From: Lysinibacillus sp. FSL K6-0232
GTDB lineage: Bacteria > Bacillota > Bacilli > Bacillales_A > Planococcaceae
Assembly (NCBI RefSeq): GCF_038008325.1
Contig: NZ_JBBOYW010000001.1
Span: 3,751,501-3,815,500 of the forward strand
Direction of reading: 5' to 3'
Length of the DNA stretch: 64,000 nucleotides
The stretch's first letter is position 1; each line of letters begins with the position of its first letter. The notes below the pieces were generated by a model. The model worked only from the letters and a program-made list of their open reading frames with translations, was not told the origin of the DNA and searched no databases. Positions 38,151 to 46,733 of the stretch are shown one piece after another. Made by a program: the position numbers and the translations under genes.

Positions 38151-39209
38151 ATGAATAAATTAAATATTAAAAAATGGCTTTTTCGATTACTTGTGATTCT
38201 TGCCCTAATCGTAGCTGCTTATTTTATTATCCCTGTATCTATGCCTCTAATACTTGCAGGTATTAGTGCATTTTTCTTAGAGCCTATTGTCATGTTCTTT
38301 ACAAGGCGTTGGAAAATGTCAAGAAAAATTGCAGTTGCCTTTATTTATATAGTAAGTGTTATCTTAATTTCTATTATTTGCTACTTTTCCATTACACAAA
38401 TTATGTCGCAAATCATTTTACTATCGAAGCAGGCTCCTTATTATATTTCCAAGCTATCAGATATGTGGCTTCATATGCAAGAAAATATTTCAAAATACAC
38501 AGAAGACTTTCCACCTGAAGTAAGTGCTTCACTGCAACATACTACAATGGATTTTATCAAGACAATAGAAGTATCCTTTTTAAACTTCTTTAATTATAGC
38601 AAAGTTTCAGCCTTCTTTTCTGAGATTCCAAGTCTATTTATCAGTCTTCTCGTTTATATGATTGCCCTATTTCTTTTTATGCTTGATTTGCCGAAACTAA
38701 AGCAAATGACCTATAAATATTTAAAGCCTAATACTGCACAAAAAATAAAAGTGATTGTCAATCGCTTAAAGGATGCAACGGTAGGCTATATGAAGGCACA
38801 TTTATTTGTTAGCTTTATTATTGGAGGCGTCACACTTATTGGTTTACTGCTAATCCAGCCGAAGTATGCTATTACAATGACGATTATTATTTGGCTTATT
38901 GATATTATTCCTTTTCTTGGCTCGATTATTATATTGGCTCCTTGGGGGCTATATCACTTGTTGATGGGAAACACAGCGATTTCTGTAAAATTATTCATTC
39001 TAGCTGTTATTTTACTTATTATTCGTCGTGTAGTCGAGCCTAAATTAATGGGTGAGCATATTGGTTTATCTACACTACCTACACTTATTGCTATGTTTAT
39101 CGGTCTAAAGCTATTTGGCATTATCGGCCTTTTAGTCGGACCTTTCGTGATTATTTTCTTTATTGCATTAAAAGAAACAGGTGTTATTAAGCTAAAGTTC
39201 AAAATTTAA
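38151..39209 (+). CDS. ytvI: AI-2E family membrane protein, YtvI-like
   Basis: A 352-residue AI-2E/UPF0118 protein with about eight helices and the motifs GVTLIGLLLIQP, IIWLIDIIPFLGS and LVGPFVIIFFI. It is closer to the sporulation-associated YtvI group than the family member at 24.4 kb: the N-terminal PVSMPLILAGISAFFLEPIV stretch is typical. The start follows GAAGGTGAG. The sporulation role comes from family annotation only. Confidence 0.65.
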   Translation: MNKLNIKKWLFRLLVILALIVAAYFIIPVSMPLILAGISAFFLEPIVMFFTRRWKMSRKIAVAFIYIVSVILISIICYFSITQIMSQIILLSKQAPYYISKLSDMWLHMQENISKYTEDFPPEVSASLQHTTMDFIKTIEVSFLNFFNYSKVSAFFSEIPSLFISLLVYMIALFLFMLDLPKLKQMTYKYLKPNTAQKIKVIVNRLKDATVGYMKAHLFVSFIIGGVTLIGLLLIQPKYAITMTIIIWLIDIIPFLGSIIILAPWGLYHLLMGNTAISVKLFILAVILLIIRRVVEPKLMGEHIGLSTLPTLIAMFIGLKLFGIIGLLVGPFVIIFFIALKETGVIKLKFKI

Positions 39210-39254
39210 AAAAGGTCATCTTTGTATGTTAATTCTACAAAGATGACCTTTTTA
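39209..39254. terminator. Bidirectional terminator between ytvI-like and cwlO-like genes
   Basis: AAAAAGGTCATCTTTGTA and its complement pair over 18 bp around a 9-base loop, with A- and T-runs outside. It serves both convergent genes. Confidence 0.9.
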
Positions 39255-39269
39255 TAATGTTGCTATTTA

Positions 39270-40397
39270 TTAAATACGGCCAAAGCCTACTAAGTATTGA
39301 TTCCACCAATCAAGTGATTCAATAACAACACCTTTATTTTGTGCGTTGATCATTGTATTGTTGCCTAAGTAAATACCTACGTGTGCTACACCTGAGCCAT
39401 AGCTAAAGAATACTAAGTCACCAACACGTGCTTCACTTGCCGAAATACGCTGTGTTGCTAAATATTGTTGTGATGCTGTACGTGGTAACGAAACGCCTGC
39501 TTGCTTGTAAGACCATTGCACAAGACCTGAGCAGTCAAAGCCTGTTGATGGATTGCTACCACCCCAAACATATGAACGACCTAGGAACTGCTTAGCTGTC
39601 GCAATAGCACCGCCTGAAGATGCAGTACCAGCGCCTGAGCCAACAGTAATTTGCGGTGCTGCGTTACCAGCAGCCGTCGCTTGTTGAACAACTGGTGTTG
39701 CTGCTTGCAGTGCACGTAGACGAGCTGCTTCTTCCTCAGCTGCTTTACGCTCTGCTTCTAAGCGTTCTTCCTCTTGCTTCGTTGCAATTTGCGCTTTTAA
39801 TGCAAGTGATTTGGCTTCGTTTTCAGCCTTTTTCACTTCCATTTCGCTTTCCTTTTGCTGAAGCTCTTGGAATTGTTTTTGAAGCTCTTTTTGTTTTTGA
39901 TCTAACGTAGCTTTTTGTTGCTCTAAGCTAGCTTTATCCGCTTCTTGCTGATCCACTAATTCTTGGTCAGCATCCATTAATGTTTTTACAGCTACAACGC
40001 GGTCCATTAAATCTGCAAAGCTTTTCGCTTCAAGTACAACATTTAAATAAACACCTACTGTATTATCTTGTGCTTGGTATGCAGCCATACGCTCGCTTAA
40101 AATTTTAGAACGTTGCTCAATACGTTTTTCTGTTTCAACGATATTAGCATCGACTTCTTTAATTTCAGCTTGCACTTGATTAAAAACTTTTACTTTTGCG
40201 TCGATCTCTTTTTGTAGTTTCGTTAGTTCTTCTTGTAATTTTTTAACTTCTGCATCTATTTGAGCTTTTTTCTCAATCATTTGTTGGGAAGTTTCTTCTG
40301 CATGAACTTCTGTTGGTTGAATTGTATTAAATAATAATCCGCCAGCTAGTGCTAATGTTAGTACCATTGACTTACGCCATTTATTGCGCTTACCCAC
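39270..40397 (-). CDS. cwlO: Peptidoglycan DL-endopeptidase, CwlO-like
   Basis: A 375-residue secreted cell-wall hydrolase. A signal peptide (about 1-33, ending near VHA) is followed by a coiled-coil domain at about 35-215, with the segment KSFADLMDRVVAVKTLM as in CwlO/PcsB, a short low-complexity linker, and an NlpC/P60 domain with catalytic Cys in GFDCSGLVQWSY (about 285) and His in GVAHVGIYLG. It cleaves D-Glu-DAP bonds during growth, and the coiled coil should dock to FtsEX. It is shorter than B. subtilis CwlO (473) because the linker is reduced. Confidence 0.85.
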   Translation of the reverse strand: MGKRNKWRKSMVLTLALAGGLLFNTIQPTEVHAEETSQQMIEKKAQIDAEVKKLQEELTKLQKEIDAKVKVFNQVQAEIKEVDANIVETEKRIEQRSKILSERMAAYQAQDNTVGVYLNVVLEAKSFADLMDRVVAVKTLMDADQELVDQQEADKASLEQQKATLDQKQKELQKQFQELQQKESEMEVKKAENEAKSLALKAQIATKQEEERLEAERKAAEEEAARLRALQAATPVVQQATAAGNAAPQITVGSGAGTASSGGAIATAKQFLGRSYVWGGSNPSTGFDCSGLVQWSYKQAGVSLPRTASQQYLATQRISASEARVGDLVFFSYGSGVAHVGIYLGNNTMINAQNKGVVIESLDWWNQYLVGFGRI

Positions 40398-40718
40398 GTT
40401 TCCTTCATTTCCTTTCGTCTATCAATTTCGCTCTTTGTACTTTCTATCATCACTCGAACGATTTGTAATATTAATGAATTGTTCTTATATTTATCTCAGC
40501 CTTATAAAGTTTAGCATTATTAACATAACTTTTATACTATTTCTTCTCTATTTAATACATTAGTAAAACTCGAAATATTTCTGTAACATTCGTATAAATA
40601 CTTATTTATTCTACAAAATACAACATTATTCTATATACCACCACTTTTTACTTATTCGACAATATACCTAGATGCGACTTTGTAACACTTTTGTAATATT
40701 TCATGACGATATGCCAAA
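40398..40718 (-). promoter_or_regulatory. Long 5' region of the cwlO-like gene with WalR-like boxes
   Basis: A 350-bp AT-rich gap upstream of the gene. TGTAAC-ACTTT-TGTAAT at 40681-40697 fits the WalR (YycF) box TGTWAH-N5-TGTWAH exactly. TGTAAC-ATTCG-TATAAA at 40582-40598 fits with one mismatch. Both face away from the gene. A definite promoter could not be chosen. Long leaders and WalRK control are known for B. subtilis cwlO. Confidence 0.5.
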
Positions 40719-40750
40719 GAAAAAAGGTAGGGAAAAAAATTCCTCTACCT
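40719..40750 (-). terminator. Terminator of the ABC1 kinase gene
   Basis: AGGTAGAGGAA pairs with TTCCCTACCT on the minus strand, followed by a T-run. It overlaps the 3' end of the gene. Confidence 0.75.
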
Positions 40751-42737
40751 ATTGCTTCATAGAACGCAATGCTTGTATGGACAATCTTACCAATAAAATG
40801 GCGCATAAAAATAAGCCTAAATAAGCTGCTGTATTTAAATAAACCGCATAAGAAGCATGGATAAATTGTGAAATAGCTAAAAGTGCTACCGATATGATAC
40901 CAAATGTAATTCCAACAAGCAGCAGTACAAAACGAGAAAATAGCTGTGTAATAAAGCGAGCATTATGCTCATCTGAAAACACATCATGATGTAAAATAAT
41001 TTTTCCACTTTCAACGCGTTGAATAAGCTGGTCGACCCTTCTTGGCATTTTTCTTAATGTTGGAATGAGCATAGATAACTCTTCTTGCAGACGTTCCTTT
41101 GTCGCCATCGGTTCCTTAAATGGCTTTAGTAAAGATGCCCGCATATAAGTAGCAGAAAAATCCTTTGCCTCTGTAAAAATATCAAAGTGTGGATCAATCA
41201 CACGCAATGTGCCATCAAGTGTTACTAACGAGCGAAGTGCCAAGCCTACAGCTGGATAGAAGGCTAAACCAAAATCACGCACAACTGTAAATAAGGCATG
41301 AATCAATTCCTCCGTAGGTATACGATCCACATAAGAAATTTTCAGTAAAATTTGATCGATTGCCTGCTCCATCCTTGCACGTTCTGCATGATCTGCATTT
41401 TCCACTAATAATGTTAAGCCATCGTACAAAATACTTGAATCATTCAGTTGGATGCCCATTAAAAATAGCTTTAAGCCCTCTTGCTGTGTAGCGCCCAAGC
41501 GACCCACTGCCCCAAAATCAAGCAAAACTGGTGTGCCATCTCTTTCATCAATGTAAATATTGCCTGGATGCGGATCTGCATGAAAAATACCTGAAAAAAG
41601 CATTTGCTCAAAAAAAGAATAGAGTACTGTTCTAGCAAATTCTCGATGATCAATGGCTAAACGCTTAAATTCAGATGCACCATCCGCCACACTTTTTCCA
41701 CGAATATACTCCATCACAATAATATTTTCATTGCTATATGCTGTATAAATCTTAGGAATTCGAACTTGATAATCACTTTTCGCAAGCGCATTTTTTACTT
41801 GTAATGTATTGCGTACCTCAATATCTAAATGGATTTCCTCACGCAGCCCATCCGCAAATCCAACAGCTAGCTCACGAAAGCCTAATGACTCTGCCCATGT
41901 TGATTTTGCTGTGAGCCAATTGGCAAACTCCTCTAAAATTTCGAGGTCATCACGCATAATGCCTTTTACCTCTGGACGCAGTAGCTTGACAACAACCTCA
42001 TCATAATTTTTCAGTCGTGCCCTATGTACTTGCCCAATAGAAGCTGATGCAATAGGCTCCATTTGAAATTGGCTGAATACTTCATTGGTTGGTTGAGGAA
42101 GGGATTCTTCTAAAATTGTTGTTACTTGTTCAGTTGCTAAAGGCTTTACGCGATGCTGTAGCCTCTCTAGCTCTTCGATAAATACGGGCGTAAATAATTC
42201 CTTACGTGTAGATAGCACCTGTCCAAATTTAATAAAAATCCCGCCACATTGCTCCAATGTCGCTCGCAGTGCAATAGCAAGCTCTTTTTCATTTTCACGT
42301 TGCCTTGCATATTTAATCGTTTGCACAACACCATTGGTTACAGCGATTTTTAGCACCTGACGCAAGCGTTTCTGCTGCCGCCAATAACTACGTAAGCGAA
42401 AAAATAAAGATTTTTGACCATTTCGACGATCTCCAGCCGTAATACCACTTGGATCAAACAGCTCAAACACTAAATAAAGCAGCATGGAAATAAGCAGCAT
42501 ACTACCAATCCAAATAAGCGTACTAACCTCTGTAACAGTTTGCATCATTGTTTCTGATAAAAAGTCCGTATGACGCAAATAAGAGTACCAGTAAACAAAA
42601 GAGGTTAGTGTCACACTAATTACCACAGATAGCACTCTGCGCACAAAATGAATATTTGAGCCAACTAAACGTCCGCTAACAATATAAATCAATCCTGATA
42701 CAAAGATAATTTGGAGCAAAAACTTCAAAAAAATCAA
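40749..42737 (-). CDS. ABC1/UbiB-family atypical kinase, membrane-bound
   Basis: A 662-residue UbiB/ABC1 protein. Three or so N-terminal membrane helices (about 1-100) precede the kinase-like domain with the family KxGQ motif IFIKFGQVLSTR near 165, ASASIGQVHRA (A-rich loop) near 215, HADPHPGNI near 395 and LDFGAVGRLG. Two C-terminal helices follow. Such proteins support quinone synthesis or lipid handling in bacteria. TTG 42737 is chosen because the ATG at 42752 overlaps GGAGG. The start is the least certain part. Confidence 0.78.
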   Translation of the reverse strand: MIFLKFLLQIIFVSGLIYIVSGRLVGSNIHFVRRVLSVVISVTLTSFVYWYSYLRHTDFLSETMMQTVTEVSTLIWIGSMLLISMLLYLVFELFDPSGITAGDRRNGQKSLFFRLRSYWRQQKRLRQVLKIAVTNGVVQTIKYARQRENEKELAIALRATLEQCGGIFIKFGQVLSTRKELFTPVFIEELERLQHRVKPLATEQVTTILEESLPQPTNEVFSQFQMEPIASASIGQVHRARLKNYDEVVVKLLRPEVKGIMRDDLEILEEFANWLTAKSTWAESLGFRELAVGFADGLREEIHLDIEVRNTLQVKNALAKSDYQVRIPKIYTAYSNENIIVMEYIRGKSVADGASEFKRLAIDHREFARTVLYSFFEQMLFSGIFHADPHPGNIYIDERDGTPVLLDFGAVGRLGATQQEGLKLFLMGIQLNDSSILYDGLTLLVENADHAERARMEQAIDQILLKISYVDRIPTEELIHALFTVVRDFGLAFYPAVGLALRSLVTLDGTLRVIDPHFDIFTEAKDFSATYMRASLLKPFKEPMATKERLQEELSMLIPTLRKMPRRVDQLIQRVESGKIILHHDVFSDEHNARFITQLFSRFVLLLVGITFGIISVALLAISQFIHASYAVYLNTAAYLGLFLCAILLVRLSIQALRSMKQ

Positions 42738-42851
42738 CAGGGCCACCTCCATTTTTTCCTACCGCTAGTATAGCAAATTTAGGCAGCCACATTCTTTTGC
42801 AAAGCCCATCTAAAATTTTTCGTCATTTATATTTGCTATGAGCCACTATAG

Positions 42852-42898
42852 ATTAGAAGAGGTTGTGCGAAAACTCTTTCGCACAACCTCTTCTAACT
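42852..42898 (-). terminator. Hairpin downstream of the TSUP gene
   Basis: AAGAGGTTGTGCGAAA and TTTCGCACAACCTCTT pair over 16 bp with a 4-base loop, just after the TSUP stop. T-tracts are short, so termination may be partial. Confidence 0.7.
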
Positions 42899-42904
42899 TG
42901 TTCA

Positions 42905-43681
42905 TTAAATAATATCCATCCAAATTTTAATAGCTGTTACTAAAATAAGTCCCGCTAAAATCCATTGTAAAACTTTTGTATTGATTCTTTTACCCACTCT
43001 TGCGCCAAGAGGAGCTGCAATAAGGCTCGCTATAATCATAATAAGCGCTGGATAATAAGCAACTTGACCTGTCATCACCTTGCCAATTGACCCTCCAATC
43101 GAGGAGATAAATGTAATCGCAAGGCTCGTTGCAATCGTCATCCGCGTTGGAATGCCTAGAATAACAAGCATAATTGGCACTAATAAAAACCCACCTGCTG
43201 CTCCTACAACCCCTGAACCAACACCAACAATAAATGCTAATAGCACTGCGAGAAGCTTGTTAAATGTAACCTCCCGCATCGGTTTATCATCTATTTGTTT
43301 TTTCGGGATAAACATCATCACAGCGGCAATAATCGCAAGAATGCCATACACAATATTAATGCTAGACCCTGATAAAAATTTCGAGCCGAAGCTACCTACA
43401 AAGCTACCCATTAAAACAGCACTACCCATATAAAGAATAAGTGATTTATTTAAATACCCACCTTTACGATATACCCATACACCAGCAAGGGCGGCAAAAA
43501 GCACTTGAATCGCACTAATCCCTGACACCTCATGCGCTGAAAAGCCCTCAAAACCTAATAATGGCGGGATATACAACAACATCGGAAAGTTTATAATAGC
43601 ACCGCCAATACCTAGCATCCCTGATACAAATGAGCCGATAAAACCAAGACAAAATATGGTGATAATCCACACAATATCCAT
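42905..43681 (-). CDS. TauE/SafE (TSUP) family sulfur-compound permease
   Basis: A 258-residue membrane protein with two internally homologous halves ([16 protein letters not shown] and [16 protein letters not shown]) and about eight helices, typical of TSUP. Many members export or import sulfite, thiosulfate or sulfonates. In S. aureus a TauE is encoded with the cst persulfide genes. Here it lies 277 bp downstream of the persulfide-dioxygenase gene on the same strand, so it may be part of the same set, although no operator was found before it. Confidence 0.85.
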   Translation of the reverse strand: MDIVWIITIFCLGFIGSFVSGMLGIGGAIINFPMLLYIPPLLGFEGFSAHEVSGISAIQVLFAALAGVWVYRKGGYLNKSLILYMGSAVLMGSFVGSFGSKFLSGSSINIVYGILAIIAAVMMFIPKKQIDDKPMREVTFNKLLAVLLAFIVGVGSGVVGAAGGFLLVPIMLVILGIPTRMTIATSLAITFISSIGGSIGKVMTGQVAYYPALIMIIASLIAAPLGARVGKRINTKVLQWILAGLILVTAIKIWMDII

Positions 43682-43958
43682 TTAGCTTACCTTCTTTCTG
43701 GCAACAATCCATAAAGAGCAAGAAGGGCTGCTCTACTTTCATAGACAACCCTCCACTCGCTCTATACTTTCTGAATTAAAAATGTAATGACACACCCTGA
43801 ATTTCTCCTATATTTAATGTAGCCATGTTTTTTTTATTTTCATAATAGGCATTTCCTTTTGCAACTAATTGGAACTTCCTTCAGCCTAGCAAAATGGATT
43901 TTCAAGGTTGTACCCACCAAACTTACAAGCTCTATGACTCGTTGTGCCTTCACATATT

Positions 43959-45086
43959 TTAGCGTACAGCACAGCGATTTGGTCCAATCTCCATTGCTGT
44001 TTGCTCGTCTAACGTTGGATTTATTTTCCCCATATTCACTTGACGAATTTCCTGATACGCATTTGGCTGTGGCGGTAATTCATTTGTCACTACACGTTTA
44101 AACTCTTCTTCATCTTGAATATTTAAGCCATGGTTTTGTGCAAATAAATCACCTAGTCGTTTGGCAACCGTACCATCCTCATTCAGCTCTTCAATAATCA
44201 TAAAATGCGCTGGTAAGACAATAAGCTCATCTGACAATTCACGATAACGCTTATAAAGCGTAGCTCGTAAATCCCCCACCCAATCTTCAGCAAGCCCTGC
44301 TAAATCTGGACGTCCAATCGAATCAATAAATAAAATATCCCCTGTTAATAAATATTTGTTATCAACTACAAATGATGTAGAACCAATTGTATGACCAGGT
44401 GAATAGATTGCTCCTACAGCTATTTTCGATGCTCCAATTTTAATAGTCATACCATCTATTAGCGGTGTATAACTAAATACAACCTCTTCTGCATCCTTCG
44501 GTGGTAAATAATAGGTTGCACCAGTTGCCGCTGCGATATGGCGTCCACCTGAAATATGGTCAGCATGTAAATGTGTATCAAAAACATATTTAATGTTAAC
44601 GCCCTGTTTTTCTGCAAAGCTTGTAAATACATCTGTAAAACGAACTGCATCAATAATTGCTGCCTCTCCCTCAGAAATAACCATATATGATAGACAGCCC
44701 TTCCCTAAACGGACAAATTGGTAAAGCTCGCCACCACCTGTTAAATCACCAACTTTAATGGGCTCTAAATATTCACTCCAAGATTTCATCCCCCCTGCCA
44801 AATAAGCAGCGTCACGACCAGCTTCTGATAACATCTCAGCAACCATCACGGATGATCCTTCTTTTGCACAAACTACTAAAACTTCTTTATCAGTTGGAAT
44901 TTTAGGTAAAATCCCCTCAACTCCATCTAATAATTCAAAATAAGGTATATTCAGATATTCAAACTGATGACCATCAATTTTCCAATCCTCAAATGCATCT
45001 GCATTACGAACATCTAAAATAAACAGCTTTTCATTGTTAATAACCCTTTTAGCAACTTGTGATGCGTTCCATTTCTGTATTGACAT
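43959..45086 (-). CDS. Rhodanese-persulfide dioxygenase fusion (CstB-like)
   Basis: A 375-residue fusion. The N-terminal rhodanese domain has a Cys loop (VVCAKEGSS near 77), and a metallo-beta-lactamase domain with HXHXDH ([11 protein letters not shown] near 172) and the persulfide-dioxygenase [14 protein letters not shown] follows. It should oxidise low-molecular-weight persulfides to sulfite or thiosulfate. S. aureus CstB has a rhodanese at the C-terminus, so the order here is reversed. ATG 45086 follows GGAGG and is preferred to 45101. The DsrE gene is 68 bp upstream. Confidence 0.85.
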   Translation of the reverse strand: MSIQKWNASQVAKRVINNEKLFILDVRNADAFEDWKIDGHQFEYLNIPYFELLDGVEGILPKIPTDKEVLVVCAKEGSSVMVAEMLSEAGRDAAYLAGGMKSWSEYLEPIKVGDLTGGGELYQFVRLGKGCLSYMVISEGEAAIIDAVRFTDVFTSFAEKQGVNIKYVFDTHLHADHISGGRHIAAATGATYYLPPKDAEEVVFSYTPLIDGMTIKIGASKIAVGAIYSPGHTIGSTSFVVDNKYLLTGDILFIDSIGRPDLAGLAEDWVGDLRATLYKRYRELSDELIVLPAHFMIIEELNEDGTVAKRLGDLFAQNHGLNIQDEEEFKRVVTNELPPQPNAYQEIRQVNMGKINPTLDEQTAMEIGPNRCAVR

Positions 45087-45091
45087 ACACT

Positions 45092-45107
45092 TTACCTCCA
45101 TAGGTAT
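45092..45107 (-). promoter_or_regulatory. CstR-like operator, third copy
   Basis: TTACCTCCATAGGTAT is an inverted repeat TACC-N6-GGTA like the two other copies at 46133 and 46582. It overlaps the ribosome-binding site of the persulfide dioxygenase gene, so part of the match may come from that. Confidence 0.4.
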
Positions 45108-45154
45108 AAATTTAATGCTTTTTATAGCTTCTCTGCGCCTTCAAGTCCCCATCC

Positions 45155-45550
45155 CTAGAATGATAATGACGGTGCGGCATCCTTCGCAAATTCAAGAAAT
45201 GTTACAGCTCCACCACTCTCTATTCCATCAATAAAATCAGCAGTCGTTAAACCCATTACATCCATTGTCATTTGACAAGCAATAAACTTTACACCTAATT
45301 CCTGCGCCATTTCCACCAGTTGAGGAATAGCTGGCACATTTGCCTTTGCAAAACCCTCCGCATAACGTTCCGCTCCTGCAGGCATTGGTAGTGCATGCAT
45401 ACCCTGCTTATGAATAAAGTTCAGTCCTTCAAATGTAAAAAAGATTGCTACCTCTTTGTTAGAAGCTGCCGCTGCTGTCGCAATATTAAATACCTTATAT
45501 GCATCAAATAACCCACCATTACTCGCAATAACCGCTACTTTGTTTGACAT
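45155..45550 (-). CDS. DsrE/DsrF-family sulfur-relay protein
   Basis: A 131-residue DsrE-fold protein with the conserved Cys in FIACQMTMDVMG (about 88) that would carry a persulfide. ATG 45550 follows GGGGGAATGG. It is 15 bp downstream of the TusA-rhodanese gene, as in the yrkE-yrkF pair of B. subtilis. It probably passes sulfane sulfur between the rhodanese domains and the dioxygenase. Confidence 0.82.
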   Translation of the reverse strand: MSNKVAVIASNGGLFDAYKVFNIATAAAASNKEVAIFFTFEGLNFIHKQGMHALPMPAGAERYAEGFAKANVPAIPQLVEMAQELGVKFIACQMTMDVMGLTTADFIDGIESGGAVTFLEFAKDAAPSLSF

Positions 45551-45565
45551 AATCCATTCCCCCAA

Positions 45566-46114
45566 TTAAATATTTTTTAGTAAATCACCTGTCCAGGAGG
45601 TCATTCCTGGCAAGACGTTAAATACCTTTGTAAATCCATGTGCTGCTAGCCTTTGAGCAGCTAGATCACTGCGTACACCCGTGCGGCAGATCACATAAAT
45701 CTCCTGCTCCTTATCAAGCTCAGAGAGTCGTGCCTCCAGCTCACCTATTGGGATAGATTTCGCTTTTGCAATATGCCCAAAAGCAAATTCCGCTTCCTCA
45801 CGTACATCTAGGATAAGCCCCTTTCGTTGAGTAATCTGCTCTAAATCAATTGTTTGTTCAAATGTCATTTCCTCTGTAAGCTCACTAGCACATTTACGAA
45901 TATAGTGCTTCAGAACACCATCCGTTTCTAGCGTACCAATATATTGATGACCAACCGTTTCAGCCCATGCCGCAATATCAGCCTTTGATCCTCGATCTGT
46001 TGCACACACTTCTAAAACTTGCCCATCCGCTATATCAGCCATCGCCTTTTTTGTTTTTACAATTGGCATTGGGCAAGAAAGCCCTTTAGCATCTAACTGA
46101 GCATCTGCCTTCAT
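45566..46114 (-). CDS. TusA-rhodanese fusion sulfur carrier (CstA/YrkF-like)
   Basis: A 182-residue protein. The N-terminal TusA domain has the CPxP motif GLSCPMPIVKTKKA (about 12), and a C-terminal rhodanese domain carries CRTGVRS near 150. Two Cys sites in one chain suit persulfide transfer within the protein. The start is ATG 46114; the preceding TTG at 46141 and ATG at 46132 are less likely. It forms the same pair with DsrE as in other Bacillales. Confidence 0.85.
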   Translation of the reverse strand: MKADAQLDAKGLSCPMPIVKTKKAMADIADGQVLEVCATDRGSKADIAAWAETVGHQYIGTLETDGVLKHYIRKCASELTEEMTFEQTIDLEQITQRKGLILDVREEAEFAFGHIAKAKSIPIGELEARLSELDKEQEIYVICRTGVRSDLAAQRLAAHGFTKVFNVLPGMTSWTGDLLKNI

Positions 46115-46132
46115 ACTTATCAAAACCTCCAT

Positions 46133-46148
46133 ATACCTCAAAGGGTAT
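46133..46148 (-). promoter_or_regulatory. CstR-like operator, second copy
   Basis: ATACCTCAAAGGGTAT is an inverted repeat ATACC-N6-GGTAT. It lies 19-34 bp upstream of the TusA-rhodanese start, between a weak TTGTTA and TATATG pair. CsoR/CstR proteins use sites of this shape. Confidence 0.55.
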
Positions 46149-46197
46149 TATTTTTAACAAAAAAATATAGGACTACTATAGCTACAATCCTCCCCCC

Positions 46198-46539
46198 TTA
46201 ATAGGCGCTCATACCACCACGAACATTTATCACACGCTCAAAGCCCTGCTTTTTTAATTGTTTACATGCCTGATTACTGCGCATACCACTTTGGCAAATC
46301 ACAACAATTTCTTTATCCCTTGGTAATTGGTCAAAGTTGGAACCTAGTGGCATATTTTTAAATTGTGGGATATTGCGCCCCTTATACTCAGCTGGTGTGC
46401 GCACATCAATAAACACCTTATCTTTATCATGCAACACCGTCTTTAATTGTGTTGTTGAAATAGATTGAACTCCTTTCGCTGGCAGAAGTCGCCATATAAA
46501 AAACACTGCGATTATTGCAATAATAACCCACGCTTCCAA
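46198..46539 (-). CDS. Membrane-anchored rhodanese
   Basis: A 113-residue protein with an N-terminal membrane helix (about 4-20) and one rhodanese domain with the loop VICQSGMRSNQA near 85. It resembles B. subtilis YqhL. The anchor places the active Cys at the membrane, where a sulfide:quinone oxidoreductase would act, although none is encoded here. It is the first gene of the block and carries the best promoter and operator. Confidence 0.8.
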   Translation of the reverse strand: MEAWVIIAIIAVFFIWRLLPAKGVQSISTTQLKTVLHDKDKVFIDVRTPAEYKGRNIPQFKNMPLGSNFDQLPRDKEIVVICQSGMRSNQACKQLKKQGFERVINVRGGMSAY

Positions 46540-46579
46540 GCTAATGATTCACCACCCTCTATACACTAATATGGAATTT

Positions 46580-46608
46580 ATAATATACCCCATAAGGTAT
46601 ATTGTCAA
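46580..46608 (-). promoter_or_regulatory. SigA promoter with CstR-like operator in its spacer
   Basis: TTGACA (46603-46608) and TATTAT (46580-46585) are exactly 17 bp apart on the minus strand. The operator AATATACC-CCATAA-GGTATATT (46582-46603), an 8-bp-arm inverted repeat, fills the spacer. A repressor bound there would exclude RNA polymerase. This precedes the membrane rhodanese gene. Confidence 0.75.
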
Positions 46609-46623
46609 CGTATAATTTGTATG

Positions 46624-46675
46624 CTATCCGTCAAAATGCTGGCGCCATCCGTCATATTATTCGTTCTATCCGTCA
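46624..46675 (-). promoter_or_regulatory. Three direct repeats of CYATCCGTCA at 21-bp spacing
   Basis: CTATCCGTCA (46624-46633), CCATCCGTCA (46645-46654) and CTATCCGTCA (46666-46675) are spaced exactly 21 bp apart, two helical turns. Read on the minus strand they are TGACGGATRG and lie just upstream of the -35 of the rhodanese promoter. They are placed as an activator-binding array would be. I know no regulator with this site. Confidence 0.6.
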
Positions 46676-46680
46676 CCCAC

Positions 46681-46722
46681 AAAAAAATCCCTGCTACAAG
46701 CATTTACTTATAGCAGGGAAAT
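46681..46722 (-). terminator. Terminator of hmp
   Basis: CCCTGCTA and TAGCAGGG pair around a 14-base loop. On the minus strand a run of seven T follows. It lies right after the hmp stop. Confidence 0.8.
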
Positions 46723-46733
46723 CCATTATTTTA

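Noticed and set aside
43709-43740. Short hairpin upstream of the TSUP gene
   Set aside because: The stem is only six bases and lacks a convincing T-run, so it was not called a terminator.
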